From Klebsormidium nitens (taxonomy: Eukaryota > Streptophyta > Klebsormidiophyceae > Klebsormidiales > Klebsormidiaceae): a DNA stretch of 64,000 bases. The stretch is from positions 40,049 to 104,048 of the forward strand of contig DF236953.1 of the NCBI GenBank assembly GCA_000708835.1, read 5' to 3'. Of this stretch, positions 23,892-35,100 are shown piece by piece; positions within the stretch are counted from its first letter, which is position 1, and the number at the start of each line of letters is the position of its first letter. The position numbers and the translations under genes are program-made. The notes below the pieces were generated by a model, which saw only the letters and a list, made by a program, of their open reading frames with translations, did not search any database and was not told the DNA's origin.

Positions 23892-26489
23892 TAAAAATGG
23901 ATTTTTGTAAGCGAGGGCGATAGAATGCTGAACGCAGACCTAGGTCAGCTTGTGAGCCCCGTCTTTGAATCTGGAGTTCGCACGGAAGGCCCACAGTTAA
24001 GAGAATCGGGATAAGAGAAAGGAGGACAGGGAATTCTGCGCTAATTACGGAGTTGATTGATCGAGACAGCTTCGTTCGGAAGGTTCAGGGTTTGAGAGCC
24101 CTCTTTTTTATTCACTTGCGAACGAATAACAGCTGAACTGTTGCGCTCTCGCTCGAAATCCCGGGATCTGCGGGTAAACCCATATCTTGTTCAACCATAG
24201 CCGTGGCAAACCGGTTATGGCAAAGCGATTCATTGTCTAACAGAGCTTGCCCAAACGTTGTGCAGCGGCCTCGGCCTGCGGTAAAAACGACCCCCATTTC
24301 GAGCTGACGGGTCTAGCCACAAATGAGACGTTCACATTCGACTTCCACGGGCAGAGCCAGAGAGCTACTGCGCTGTCACGGATACGCGCCTGGCGGTGAG
24401 TCGCCCCGCTGAGGCCGCGACAATAACTTCCTTCAAAGGATGTAATTCTAAAATTTTCTTCACTAAGAGGGATCTGTTAAGATGTGCTTGGAACAGCCAA
24501 CGTTTGTGCCTCTCTACATGAGGTTTCCTTTTCCGCTTTGCTGCTGAACCAAGAGCGAAGCTGATTTTGAGAGGAGCGTGCGCTGTCCCCGGTATACACC
24601 CGCAGATGACGTGCCGATGGTCTCAACAAGAAACCCTCGAAAGTGGAACGCTGTTTTTGTGTATTCGCCTGATAATCGATCGCATATCTCCGTCCTTTTT
24701 GGCAGCTCAATGTGCGCATGTTCGGCCTTTCCCCGGGCACGACGATCCTCTCGCCCCGCCCAACGGAGGACGACGACCCGTTCTTCGAAGGCACGTGGAT
24801 GGACGCACTGGGCATCCTGTACGCTGACGTCAGCGGGGAGGAGCGTGACGTCAGCGTCGTCATGGACCCGGACCTGGACCGGGCCGGCCGGCCGTCGCTG
24901 TCCGTAGCGTTCCAGGGCGAAGCCGTCGCCGACTATAGAGTGGGTTTTGGCGGGTTTAAAAGGAGCCCTTCCTTATAAAACCCATCTTAAGTCCGTCGGT
25001 TGATCAGGTTGTTTTTGTTTGTAACCATCTACAGAGACGGAGCAGCTTATTGTGCCGGGAAGGCCCCGTTTTCCGGTCACGGGAAAGCGCGAGAAACTCC
25101 GTGCCTCTGAGCGGCCGACACGTCGACCGCCTGTTCGAACCCGAACTTCGGCAGACTTTCTCTCGGGGTCTGTCTTGGTTTGTCTCCGGTTTGGTAGACT
25201 TATTTTGGAGGAAGCGCTCAGAACTCTGAACTGGTCACTTCGAATGGGCGCTTTATATTTAACAGGCTGCAGCTTGGCCGCTCACCGGGACAGGAAAACT
25301 TAACAATATCAGATGTCTTCAAAAAAGACTTTGAAAACAGGGACAGGTCTTGCTCGTTCCGAATCAAGCGCTTGCTTCATGTGACCATTTAACGAAATAC
25401 GAAGTCACCTCAACTTCTTCAGACCATGTGTCTTACGCGGCATTACTTTAATGAGACGTTCGAAGTTCAAATGAAGCAGGCTGACTTCCTCCTCATATGC
25501 AGGCAACGGGAGAAAAACACGATCAAATGCAACTTCACACCCTTTGATTACCTCAACTGCCCGTCACGGATCCCGCTTCAAAGCAGGATATAACCCCATG
25601 TTGCCAGCTGGCGCTTCTGGAGCTCATCGCCTAACCGGATTCTCGAGCAGGGCCAACTCAATGCCATGTGGACTAGCCCAGACGGCGCCACGTCCATCAC
25701 GCGCGAATTCATCAACGGCTCCGACACCATGAAGGTTGTCATCGCCGGACTTCTGGACATCGACATCGTGACGAGCCGTGAACAAGAACTACTTGCCGAT
25801 CCCCCGATCCACTTCCTCAACTTCTTCATCAACTCAATGGCGGTCGGGCCGTCGGTTCACGGGGTGAGAACCGCATCCTTAACTCTTAGAAACACGTTAG
25901 ACCCCCCTCCTTCAACCCAGTCTAGCTAGATAACTCAACCGAGCCTGGAAAAGGGTTCGTTTCTTTTGGAGTGGTTCGAAAGCAGGGGAAGTATGCCACC
26001 CTTCTAAAGAGGGGAAGCCTTTCCAAGATGTATATCGATGCTCACCGGCGCACTCGGTAAAGGAGGGTTTCCAAGCCAGCACACTTCAATGATGCACTCG
26101 CATCTGTCAGCGAAACTTGATGTGCTGTTCTATTTCAAAAGCGTACCTGGCTGAAAGCGCCCCTGAGCCCCTTTGATCACATCCTGTTCGCTGCGAAAAT
26201 TCAAACGCTTTTATCTGCCTTTTTGCTCATGTTTACTTGACGATTTGATCTTTTCTTTCAGGCTTCGGTTTCCATAAACGACCGCGCCAGACTCTGCTTG
26301 CTTGGGTAGATGACACTTTTAAGCATATATTCAACACAGCATATATTGGAAGTTCGCCACTTTGCGAGAGATGACTCCGCCAGCAACTTTCAAACCTCTC
26401 CCTCTTTCTGCATACGCGAGAAGTAGTGTAGTTCTGCTCGGCAACTAGTAGTCAAGTGTTAACCGCGCGGCTAATCCATTCTTTCGGGC

Positions 26490-26745
26490 GTCATCAGTTT
26501 CTGCGCCAGACGAACGCACTGCTTGGCAGTCAGTAAGTCACCAGTTAAGCGCGTCTAACCCAATTATTTGGGCGATCTCAGGTCCTACGGCCAGATTGTA
26601 CGCCCAAGGTAGCTAGTGAGTTAACCCCGCCCCTAACCGGGTAATTTGGGCGTCCTGAGATTTTGAGCCAAATGTACATCCAAGATAGTTAGTGATATAA
26701 CCCTGCCACTAACCCGGTGCTCTGGGCGTCCTCAGTTTTTGGGCC
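26490..26745 (+). repeat. Reiterated acceptor/exon-start units before the FLGQMYAPG exon
   Basis: About four units of roughly 75-80 bp. Each has a CTCAG- or CTGAG-type acceptor, then a degenerate start of the exon (GGCCAGATGTACGCCC), then AGTTAGTGA..TTAACC and a GGGCG(T/A)CCTCAG approach. Starts lie near 26493, 26577, 26656 and 26731. The last is the used exon. The minus-strand paralogue has the same array at the same intron. Confidence 0.8.
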
Positions 26746-27013
26746 AGATGTACGCCCCGGGCGCTGTGGAAGACCGACTGGCGATGGGCACGCTCGAGGG
26801 ACTGCGCCACCGCGAGTACGTCGAGGGGACGGACGACGACTACCAGACGTCAGCGCTGACGTCACCCGACTGCAGCTTCAACCGCTTCGGACAGGTGCGG
26901 ACAGTCAATAGATCTTCTAATTGGGCTTCTTCACAATCTTCTCGTCACGTGTATTGTTTGCGTTGCGTCTAGTTAAGGAAGGGATGGGTCAGTGGACTGG
27001 GGGAATGGTCACC

Positions 27014-27075
27014 TGACGTCAGGCATGACGTCACCACAATGCAGCTTCAATCGGTCTGAGCAGGTGCAGGGAGCT
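27014..27075 (+). repeat. Duplicated end of the SPDCSF exon with donor
   Basis: A decayed copy of the exon end at 26857-26894 (TGACGTCACC..TGCAGCTTCAA, then CAGGTGC) at about 27026-27065. It is the donor-side counterpart of the acceptor arrays. Confidence 0.65.
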
Positions 27076-28610
27076 TGGTTCCTTCGTCGAGTTTTGGAAG
27101 CAGGACGATCACGTTTGTAAACCGGGCCCGGAGTTTCAGTCCTGGCGGGCTACCTGTCGACGGCGAGCGTGACGTCACCTTTCTGCTGCCAACTCGACAG
27201 ACCCAAAACTTTATACGCTTGAGCGCTGACTCTCGGCTCTAGTTCGCGTCTGGTTCGAGTTTCCTCACACTGCATTCCAGGCACCCAACGGTGGCGGGGA
27301 ACTCTCCAACGTGACTGCTGTGGGCGACAGCTCACTCGTCCGGAGCAACGACGGCCCGCGGCGGCTCTTGCGCGCACTCGATTCCGGGCGCACAATCGCG
27401 CCGTCGGCCCGCTGCCGCAGGCTGGAGAACCGCAACGCTTTTGAGTGCGCGCTTGGTGAAGCTGCGTGCGCAAAGTGTTCGATCTCGATTAGATGCTTTA
27501 TCAAGGGAAGTGCCAGGACCGGGACGACGGGTGGGGTTGGCTTGAGGACTTCGATCAAGGTGGGTACGCGTGTGGAGGGGATCATTTCTAGATCAATAGA
27601 TCAAGGTGTTGGGTTTGCTTTTCGCTCGAGCACAATCCTTAGTCAACATGGAATCGAGTCTGGGTGCGGAGCAGGTCGATTTGGATTGAGGTTTTTAGTT
27701 TGCTTTTCTCCCGAGCACAATCCTTAGTCAACGTAGAATCAAAAGTGTCTGGAGGGGAAGCTCGCACGGGGCCTGACATAGGGTGCTCCACACTCGGGTG
27801 GGTTTGAATATCAACTGTGAACTCCGCGTTCCGCGGCGTTGTTTTTTACAAGCTTCTCTAGATCAAGGTTAGTCATGGAGACATACGACCAGATTGCGAG
27901 ACTGGTCGAGCGTACGTAGATCGATTCTGTAAGGAGCAATTTCTAATTTCTAAGCAATAGCGATGAACACTATAAACGCCTGCCCTGTTTGAGATTGGCC
28001 GTTTGATACTCACCCGCTAAGTCTCCCGAATGTATGACCACAGCGCTTTCAAGCCTCTCCATGTGCACGTTTGAGACCGTCAAGATCTCAAACCGGGAAT
28101 TGTGATCAATCTCAAGCCACGGTCGAGACCAAGCGCGTTCTCATGCACATGCTAGCTATATCGCAACAGCGGAACTGCGAAAATGATGAGAAAGCAAGCC
28201 CGGTCATGATCATGAATGGAATATAGGCGAAGAGCATCATTGCATGCACTAAGAAAGTCAAACTTGCAGGGGCACTTTCGCATCTTCAACCGTATGCTTG
28301 AATTGGCGCCGCCGTCCCCTCAGACATAGCCACACCGTGACCGCATGAGCGGACTAGTAGTCCCGATCGGTAAACTTGGATTGAGCAAAGCACCAATGGC
28401 AATAGAGCCACAGGTCAAGAAGCTCAATATGCGGGAAAGTATGCACATGTGATCGGACTTCACAAAATTACCTTCAAATCCAATTGGACCCGAGTCCGAC
28501 ATTCCTAGACGCGCGGCAACCGCGCGCGAGTGACCAGAGTCGCCTGCAGAATCACGAAACGTCTCACGTTGAAACGTGCTTATAGCCTTACTAAGCAGAT
28601 AATCTTTCCC

Positions 28611-28814
28611 TTAGGATTTCCAAAGGCAACACCTGTCTTCAGAAGACACTTGCCGCCTGCTTAAATGCATGTCGTCGAGTCCCTGAAGGATTCTGCGAAT
28701 GTAGTGAAGAACGAAGACGCCGCAGTCCTCCGACGCATCCGCCTGCAAGAATCTCAGAAGTGTCATTGATATCTTTAGCCCTCCGGTTAGACTCGATCCG
28801 TGGAAATGACGCAA
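28611..28814 (-). pseudogene. Ulp1-like (C48) cysteine protease fragment
   Basis: The minus strand encodes about 50 residues with HFHGSSL..LLRFLQ..SEDCGVFVLHYIRRIL. The DCGVFVL block is the catalytic-Cys motif of Ulp1/SUMO-type proteases, and the preceding H..SL segment resembles the region after the catalytic His. I could not find the His/Asp exons or a start nearby on the same strand, so this is probably a relic or an isolated exon. Such proteases are also common transposon passengers. Confidence 0.5.
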
Positions 28815-29109
28815 GCCCTTATCTCCAAGGTTTTTCTTGTCCTCAGACTACCCATCAACGAGTACTGCGTCAAGAGCTCAAAGCACTCGGAACACGTGCA
28901 TGGTATCTGTGATGATGCTTGATTCCTGAAGTTAAGTGCTTTTCAGGATTTGACATCTCCAATACCGGTTCCAATTCGGTAGAAAAGTGGAAGTTTAAAA
29001 GCTCCCCTCAGTCCATTGCAAAAAGAATCTGGATGGGACAGATGAGGGGCTTGGGGAGCGGGCAGAACGGCAATACAGACTGAGCAAGAGAAAACACCGA
29101 GAAGAACCG

Positions 29110-29880
29110 TTTGCGGGGCAGGGCGGAATCATGCAGCTACGGGCCGGAAACGGAAGAGGGGCGCTCGGAGTACTGGCGAGCCCCGGTACTCGAGAAAGAA
29201 CCGGGGCGCGGTCCGGAAGCCGGGGTTTCTCGGGCTGAGAACGGAGCAGGATTGCCCAAGTGGATGAGCGGACCGTGGAAACAGGAGCAGAAGTGCTCGG
29301 GGATGCCCCGGGAAAATGGACAGAATCCAGGAGCCGGGGGAGAAGTGGAACGTGGGCGCCCGGGGCCAATGGTCGGAACCAGAAAGACCCAGGGTATGGA
29401 CGGAAGTGGGGCGGACCCAAAGTGGAAACGGAACGGGGGCGGCCGGAAATGTAAACGGAACGGCGCTGTCGCCTGGGACGGACGGAATAGGGGTACCCCG
29501 GGGGTATGACGGAAGCGGGGCGCCCCGAGAAACAGAAGGAGCCAAGAGACCACGGTGCAGACAAAGAAGAGGGACGCCAGACTGGATAAGGCCGGAAAGC
29601 CCCGGGGCACGCAGGGAACGGAACCGCCCTGAGGGCGAGACGGACGGAAGTGAAGAGGCCCAGGGCAGAAATGGAACCGGGTCTCCCCGGCGGACGGGTG
29701 GCAGCGGGAAATCTAGGGGAACGGAGCGGAAGGGGCCCGGGCGCCTGGGGGAATGGACGACACCACACAACCCTGGGAACGAAAGGGAACATTCCACCCC
29801 CAGAAAAAAATCCCTTTTGAAGGATGCGCTGCCCAACAAGCCCGTTCGAATCTTGATAAAAGGAGGATTCGGATAATATA
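29110..29880. repeat. Purine- and G-rich degenerate minisatellite
   Basis: About 770 bp where the plus strand is dominated by G and A with few T, built from loosely repeating words such as GGGGCCC(A/G)GG, GGAACGG and CCCGGGGG at about 25-bp spacing. Strand bias removes stop codons from the minus strand, which explains overlapping open frames of up to 330 codons. No domain is visible in any of them, so I do not call a gene. Confidence 0.6.
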
Positions 29881-30123
29881 GACTGTACATGTTTCGGGCA
29901 GGCGGGCACCAATACGATCCACGAGTCAGCAGCAGCTACAGGATATCGATATCGGATCCGGCGTAGAAACGTTTCACAACCTGTCACAGCAGAACATGCT
30001 AGGTCGAAATCTTGATTAATTACAAATTACTGTAAAGAGGCACTTGTTAACTCAACGGCAGGTTGAAAAAGTCAACTCCGCTTCGGGTTGTACGCCTGCC
30101 GGGGCCTCCTCGAGTTGCCCGGC

Positions 30124-30402
30124 TCAGTTTTCAATGTAGTTTCTTTCGAAGCAGCGTTCTGACGGACTGATTGATGATTGCCTGGCTCTCATGTACTTGA
30201 AGTGTGCATGCAAAAAAGTCCCCTGAGACAGAACGCTGGAAACACGCGAGCATAATGAAGAAAACAAACAAGCAACGGTTGACTGGATAGTTACCTTAGG
30301 GGGGCACGAAAGTACTTGGAAAGCTTCCTGCTCTTGACGTTGTTTTACCAGCTTTTGAAGGAGCCTGCTGATAGTTGGTATCCTGACGTTGCCGAGATTC
30401 AT
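30124..30402 (-). CDS. Small two-exon protein of unknown function (68 aa)
   Basis: Two exons: 30402-30295 (ATG, 36 codons, ending SCPPK before a strong AAG/GTAACT donor) and 30222-30124 (after a TTCTGTCTCAG acceptor, starting GTFLHAHF, stop TGA), phase 0. The product begins MNLGNVRIPTISRLLQKLVK and is basic and short, a size and charge seen in small mitochondrial assembly or ribosomal proteins. I do not recognise the family. The splice sites, the strong context (GCCGCCATGA) and the CpG-rich 5' flank support a real gene. Confidence 0.55.
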   Translation of the reverse strand: MNLGNVRIPTISRLLQKLVKQRQEQEAFQVLSCPPKVTIQSTVACLFSSLCSRVSSVLSQGTFLHAHFKYMRARQSSISPSERCFERNYIEN

Positions 30403-30403
30403 G

Positions 30404-30447
30404 GCGGCCGCGACGCTACTGAGGTCGCATAACTATGTCGCGGCCGC
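30404..30447 (-). promoter_or_regulatory. GC-rich hairpin abutting a start codon
   Basis: A perfect 11-bp inverted repeat, GCGGCCGCGAC and GTCGCGGCCGC, with a 22-nt loop. Its 3' arm ends one base before the ATG of the small gene at 30402. If transcribed, it would form a very stable stem at the end of the 5' UTR and could slow ribosome scanning. Confidence 0.6.
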
Positions 30448-30449
30448 GC

Positions 30450-32129
30450 TGCGCGCCTAAACCCTGAGCCCAACCTGAATTTCTTTCCACAAGAGCAGAC
30501 CGATGACAGGCAACGGCATCAGCACTCCGCTTCACGGCTTCTGTGCTCCTTCTGTGACTCTGAAATTCCTACATGGTATGCTAGACCTCTAATTCTTCTT
30601 TCTACAATGTTTTCCAGAGAAGCCCGGACGGTCACTGCCACTGATCCAGTCAATAGGCCCAAGCGCCACCAGAAAGTCCAGAAGGAGATGAGCAATCCAG
30701 CTTCCGCCTCGTCAGGTTCACAATCTTATTACCTCACCACGTCATTAAGGCGTCCATTCCCCGCGAAGGTGACAAGACATTGGCGGCGGTGTCGCGTCGC
30801 CCCCGCGGCGCGTCGCCGCGCAACATCTAGACGGTCCGCTTCTCCCTTCCCCCCTGGTGGATCTGCACCCGCCCCATTTCTGTCCGGCTCCAGACAGGAC
30901 TGCATCCGCGCCCCCCGTTCTGCTGCTCATGCTCCCCGGAAAACACTGCCCCGTGACGTCAGCGGCACGCATGAAGGGGTGCCATTTGGCTTGGACGCTT
31001 GACATCAAAGTCCCTCTCCATCGAGTGTGGCCCTGCAATACCAGCACATCTTGAAGTAGGTCTTTTCAAAATCACCGGTTTGAACCAGGTAAACGGCTTG
31101 CAGCCTTCCGTAATAGTGTTCCACATGAGCTGCCCCCTTTCCGAAAGCAGAAGTTCCGCTTTCACGCCGGAGTCCTGGGTCACTCTAATTCCTTCATAAA
31201 TTTGAACTGGACGCTGTGAGCGGAAGTGGCAACGTAGAAGGGTGACGTGCTCGTAGAGCGCGGCTAATCATGGCCCGCAGGTCCATAAGCCAGACTCCGC
31301 AACTTGTCACTCAAGCAGAGGCCACTTGCTGCAATCCAGTCTGGGAGAAGCTTTGGGAACTTCTGAAGCGGCGCCGGATACCTCAATGCAGTATGTTGAT
31401 GGCAAAATATATATTGGCGTTGACGAGGGAGGGCATGCTGTACTTTACTGAACGGTCGGAACTCCACGTGCACCTTCTTTAAGGAGGTCCGAAAAAGCAG
31501 GCTTGTGATGCGAACAAGAGCTAAGGAATACAAAGGCATGAAGCACGCGTCTAATCTATCTACCTGGTACGCGAACGTGCAGCCATGGAAACGTGCTATC
31601 AATTGCATGCTGGCCTGAATCGCGTTCACAATGAGTTCAATTCTTATCATCCTGGGAATATATATAGCTCGATGATTTTCTCAAGATATCTTGCGTCTTT
31701 TCGTCTACGTCTTTCTGCCTAAGCCCAGTCTAGAATTGCTTTGTCAAGCGGCAACGCTGCAACTCTTCATGGATGTACAGTAGTATACAGGACCTCCTAC
31801 TCACCACAGATAACGACATGGAGCAACGGCTTGTGCATGACCACGTAAGTTAAATGCTCGGCTTGCTCCTTGCTGGGAAACTGGACAACCACAAACTACA
31901 CAGACGTAGCTAAAACCTCGTTATATCTAAGAGATTTTAGCCCGTGAACTGCTACCGAAAACCGTGGCACAACATGACATGCTCGGGGCGAAACCCACCC
32001 TGAACCCCAAACCAACACCACCCGTCCTCGTCGAGAACCTTGTTACAAAACGAGCTCCTTCCTACAGTATGTTAAACTACTATGATATCTTAGCAGGGCT
32101 GTGACCAACCGCTCACGAGCTTGGATCGC
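30450..32129. other. Spacer upstream of the small gene
   Basis: No gene I can support. A minus-strand ATG frame at 31650-31264 (128 codons) lies just downstream of a TATATATA run but has no recognisable domain. The C-rich repeat core recurs at 31991-32027, without clear inverted ends here. Confidence 0.45.
31991..32027 (+). repeat. Dispersed C-rich repeat core, fourth copy
   Basis: Shares AACCCACCCTGAACCCCAAA and CCACCCGTCC with the cores inside the 7934 and 23767 elements and, reversed, inside the 19902 element. No convincing inverted ends are visible around it, so it may be a decayed copy. Confidence 0.6.
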
Positions 32130-35100
32130 TCACGCTTCGCCAACCGCGCACTCAAAAGCGTTGCGGTCATCGAGCCTGCGGCAGCGGACCTGGCGGACGG
32201 ACGGCAAGATTGGGCGAACCGAGTCGAGTGCGCGTAGGCGCCGCTGAGGGCCGGCGCCCTTGCTCCCGAGAAGTGAGCTGTCGCCTATAGCAGACGCGTC
32301 AGCGACGTTCCCACCAGCATCGGAGGCCTGAAAAGCAGCGCGAGAGAGTCGACGCACTTCAAAACTCAAGAATATTGAACAGCGGCCATTCAGAAACACT
32401 ACTGCTTTGGGGTATGATTTCGGAGGAAAGCCCCGGAAGTTCCAACAATTGAGTGGTAATCTCGGTGTGACTACCGTGTCCATCACTGCGGAGGATTAAA
32501 AGATGGCACCGAAGCCACCCGCCCACGAAGCCAAAACTCAATTGCGCCAGGTTTTTTCCATTGTCGAGAAGACAGCAGACATGTCACGCTTACCATCATA
32601 TAGCCAATTTGAAGACTTCTTGCACCTGCTTGGACCTATCGAACTTGAGCGGGAAACGTCATGTCTTACGGCAGGTGGTCACCTCATCCGTCTTTTGGCC
32701 TTCCACTTCCTCGAGACGCAAAGCAAACACCTCAAAGTCTCTGTCGCCAATCAGATAAACCGGTGACTGATTGTTCGTACCTGTCCGAAGCGGTTGAAGC
32801 TGCAGTCGGGTGACGTCAGGGATGACGTCTGGTAGTCGTCGTCTGCTCCCTCGACGTACTCGCGGTGGCGCAGTCCCTCGAGCGTGCCCATTGCCAGACG
32901 GGCCTCCACAGCGCCCGGGGCGTACATCTGGCCCAAAAACTGAGGGTGCCCAAAAACACAGGGGGTTAGACGCGCGGTTAACAGATAACAAGAGACTACC
33001 AAGCAGTGCGTACACTTGGCCCAGGAACTGAGGACAGCCAAAAGGTGGTTTGAATTAGCGGTTAACGGTTGACTCCTGCTTCCCAGGCAGGGCGTACGTC
33101 TGGCCCAGAAACTGAGGACGCCAAACAACAGGGTGTTAGACGCTCGGTTAACAGCTAACCAGAGACTAGCAAGCAACGCCTACACTACGCCCAGGAACTG
33201 AAGAGGAACAAAAAAGTGGGTCCGAGAGTAGCGGTTAGCGGTTGACTCCTGCTTCCCTGGCAGGCGGTTCACAACTAACTACGGAGTCCTGGGCAGGGCA
33301 TTTGAGTGATTGGTTACGAAGCTTCGAGAAAGAGCCCAATCAATGTTGTGACACAATCAGGAATTCCGTCAAGGCTTGCAGTCAACCTAGCATTGCAAAT
33401 GTCTGAGTTGCAATCTGCTGTGGTCGTCTCCGCCTCAGCGTTGTCTCTCGGAACCAACACTTTTTAGAAGAATCGTCATCAGAGTGAAGGAAAGGATTGA
33501 AAAGCGGCGACCAAGTCCTAAGAGTTGGCGGGCGTGCGATCAGGTCCAGCTTTATCTTGGCTGAAAAGTTCCGGCCAAATTCGCTCAAAGTTGTCTTATC
33601 CAGCACTGGGACAGTCTGGTGCGAGCGGTTTGAGATGATCGAGGTTAACTGGTGTGTTGAACTTGTTCCAGCGCGACGGAATGTTTCTGACCAACATCTT
33701 GATTGCTTCTGCCCTTCTTCGGCGATAATGTCGTAGTCGAAAGTGTTATGTTGAGCAGTGCTTCTGATCAACAAATGAACTCTGTGAACGATTGCGTACG
33801 GTCATCAGAGGGTCGACCAGCTGGCGAAAGATTACTGTGTGCGGTAGTGATTTTGCTGGCATCGGTTCAGATGAGGGACAGAGTATCGCATTCCAGCAGG
33901 TCGCTTGCTTTGCCCCTCAAGTCGAACCATTCAAACATGAGGGACTTCTGCCCCAAGCCTAGTTAGACGAATCTGGTCGGGCTGAAGGCGGGGCTCTTCT
34001 TGATTAAGGATGTGACTCACCCCGTGAACCGACGGGCCGACCGCCATCGAGTTGATGAAGAAGTTGAGGAAGTGGATCGGGGGGTCGGTGATCAGCTCTT
34101 GTTCACGGCTCGTCACGATGTTGACGTCCAGAAGTCCGGCGATGACAACCCGAACGGAGTCGGAGCCGTTGCGGAAGTCGCGCGTGATGGACGTGGCGCC
34201 GTCTGAGCTGGTCCACGTGGCATTCGACTGGCCCTGCAGGAGAAATCGCATAGGCGATGACGCCTCGGATATATCAGCTGGTGATGTGGAATAATCTGCT
34301 CGAAAAAGCCGGAAGCAGTGTACACCTGACTTAGAAGGATAATGTCTCTCCTTTGCCTGCATCTGAGGCGTCCCTGGAAGTGATTGTCATGCTGGAGCCT
34401 GAAACTAAGACTCTTGACTAAAGCGAGCTTGCTTGACAACAGGCTTTCGACTGTCCAAGAGATCCGAACGATCGACTCACTCCACGAGATGATTCCTAAG
34501 AACGTCGGTGGTCACAAGAAGCAAGCGCTTCATCCAGAACGAGCAGAATTGCTCCCGCTTCCAAGCCCTTCCTTGACAACTTCTTGGTATCATGGTCAAC
34601 CTGGTCAACCTGCGATCGAGCAGCCGTGCAGATGCTAAGTACACGTTGAGAGTGGCCGGCCAACTTTGCTTTCTGAGCGACTGTTTTGCATTCAGCAAAA
34701 CAGACCCCAAAAAAATGTATGTCGACGCCTGCGTTGAAACTGACGTCCGATCGAAACGTTGCGACGCCAAGGCGCAAGATTCTCCCGCGCTTGAGTACAA
34801 GGGCTTCTCCAAACCGCGCGATCTCACCTTGTATTCGGCGACGGCTTGGCTCTGGAACGCGACGGACAGCGACGGCTGGCCGGCCCGGTCCAGGTCCGGA
34901 TCCATGACGACGCTGACGTTATGATTCGTCCCGTTGACGTCAGCGTACAAGATGCCCAGTGCGTCCATCCACGTGCCCTCGAAGAACGGGTCGTCGCGGC
35001 GGCCCTCGAGGATCGTGGTGCCCGGGGGAAGGCCAAACATGCGCACGTTGAGCTGCCGAAAAGAGGGCCGGGAAACGATTTTCTGTACATATCATACTAT

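Larger units (their letters stand above)
20729..27727 (+). pseudogene. Sushi-module/root-cap-domain secreted protein, frameshifted copy
   Basis: Secreted multidomain protein; paralogue of the minus-strand gene at 32130-40166. Exons: 20729-20813 (signal peptide MAFNFITAAALLLLSLAGIVSS), 21699-21938, 22289-22465, 22852-23076, 23550-23726 (four sushi-like modules, each bounded by phase-1 introns), 24266-24395, 24706-24939, 25651-25863, 26736-26894, 27281-27727. The last five encode a root-cap/vWFD-like domain (CGKNDPHFELTGL, FTFDFHGQSQ, VRMFGL, WMDALGI, FLGQMYAPG, SPDCSF). Exon 24266-24395 lacks one base relative to the paralogue near 24358-24366. This destroys the MCYCAVTDTRL segment and breaks phase with the next exon. 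The stop used by the paralogue after FECAVGEA is also lost, adding about 83 residues. It could instead be one assembly error in a live gene. Confidence 0.75.
27728..30123. other. Spacer between convergent genes
   Basis: Apart from the Ulp1-like fragment (28611-28814, minus) and the purine-rich tract (29110-29880), I see no supported gene here. A direct repeat of TTGC TTTTC..CGAGCACAATCCTTAGTCAAC lies at about 27616-27648 and 27699-27732, overlapping the extended end of the plus-strand sushi gene. Confidence 0.5.

Noticed and set aside
28995-29987. A 330-codon minus-strand open frame and overlapping 253- and 157-codon frames
   Set aside because: Three frames are open at once because the plus strand is nearly free of T. 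The products are Pro/Ser/Arg/Phe low-complexity with no domain.
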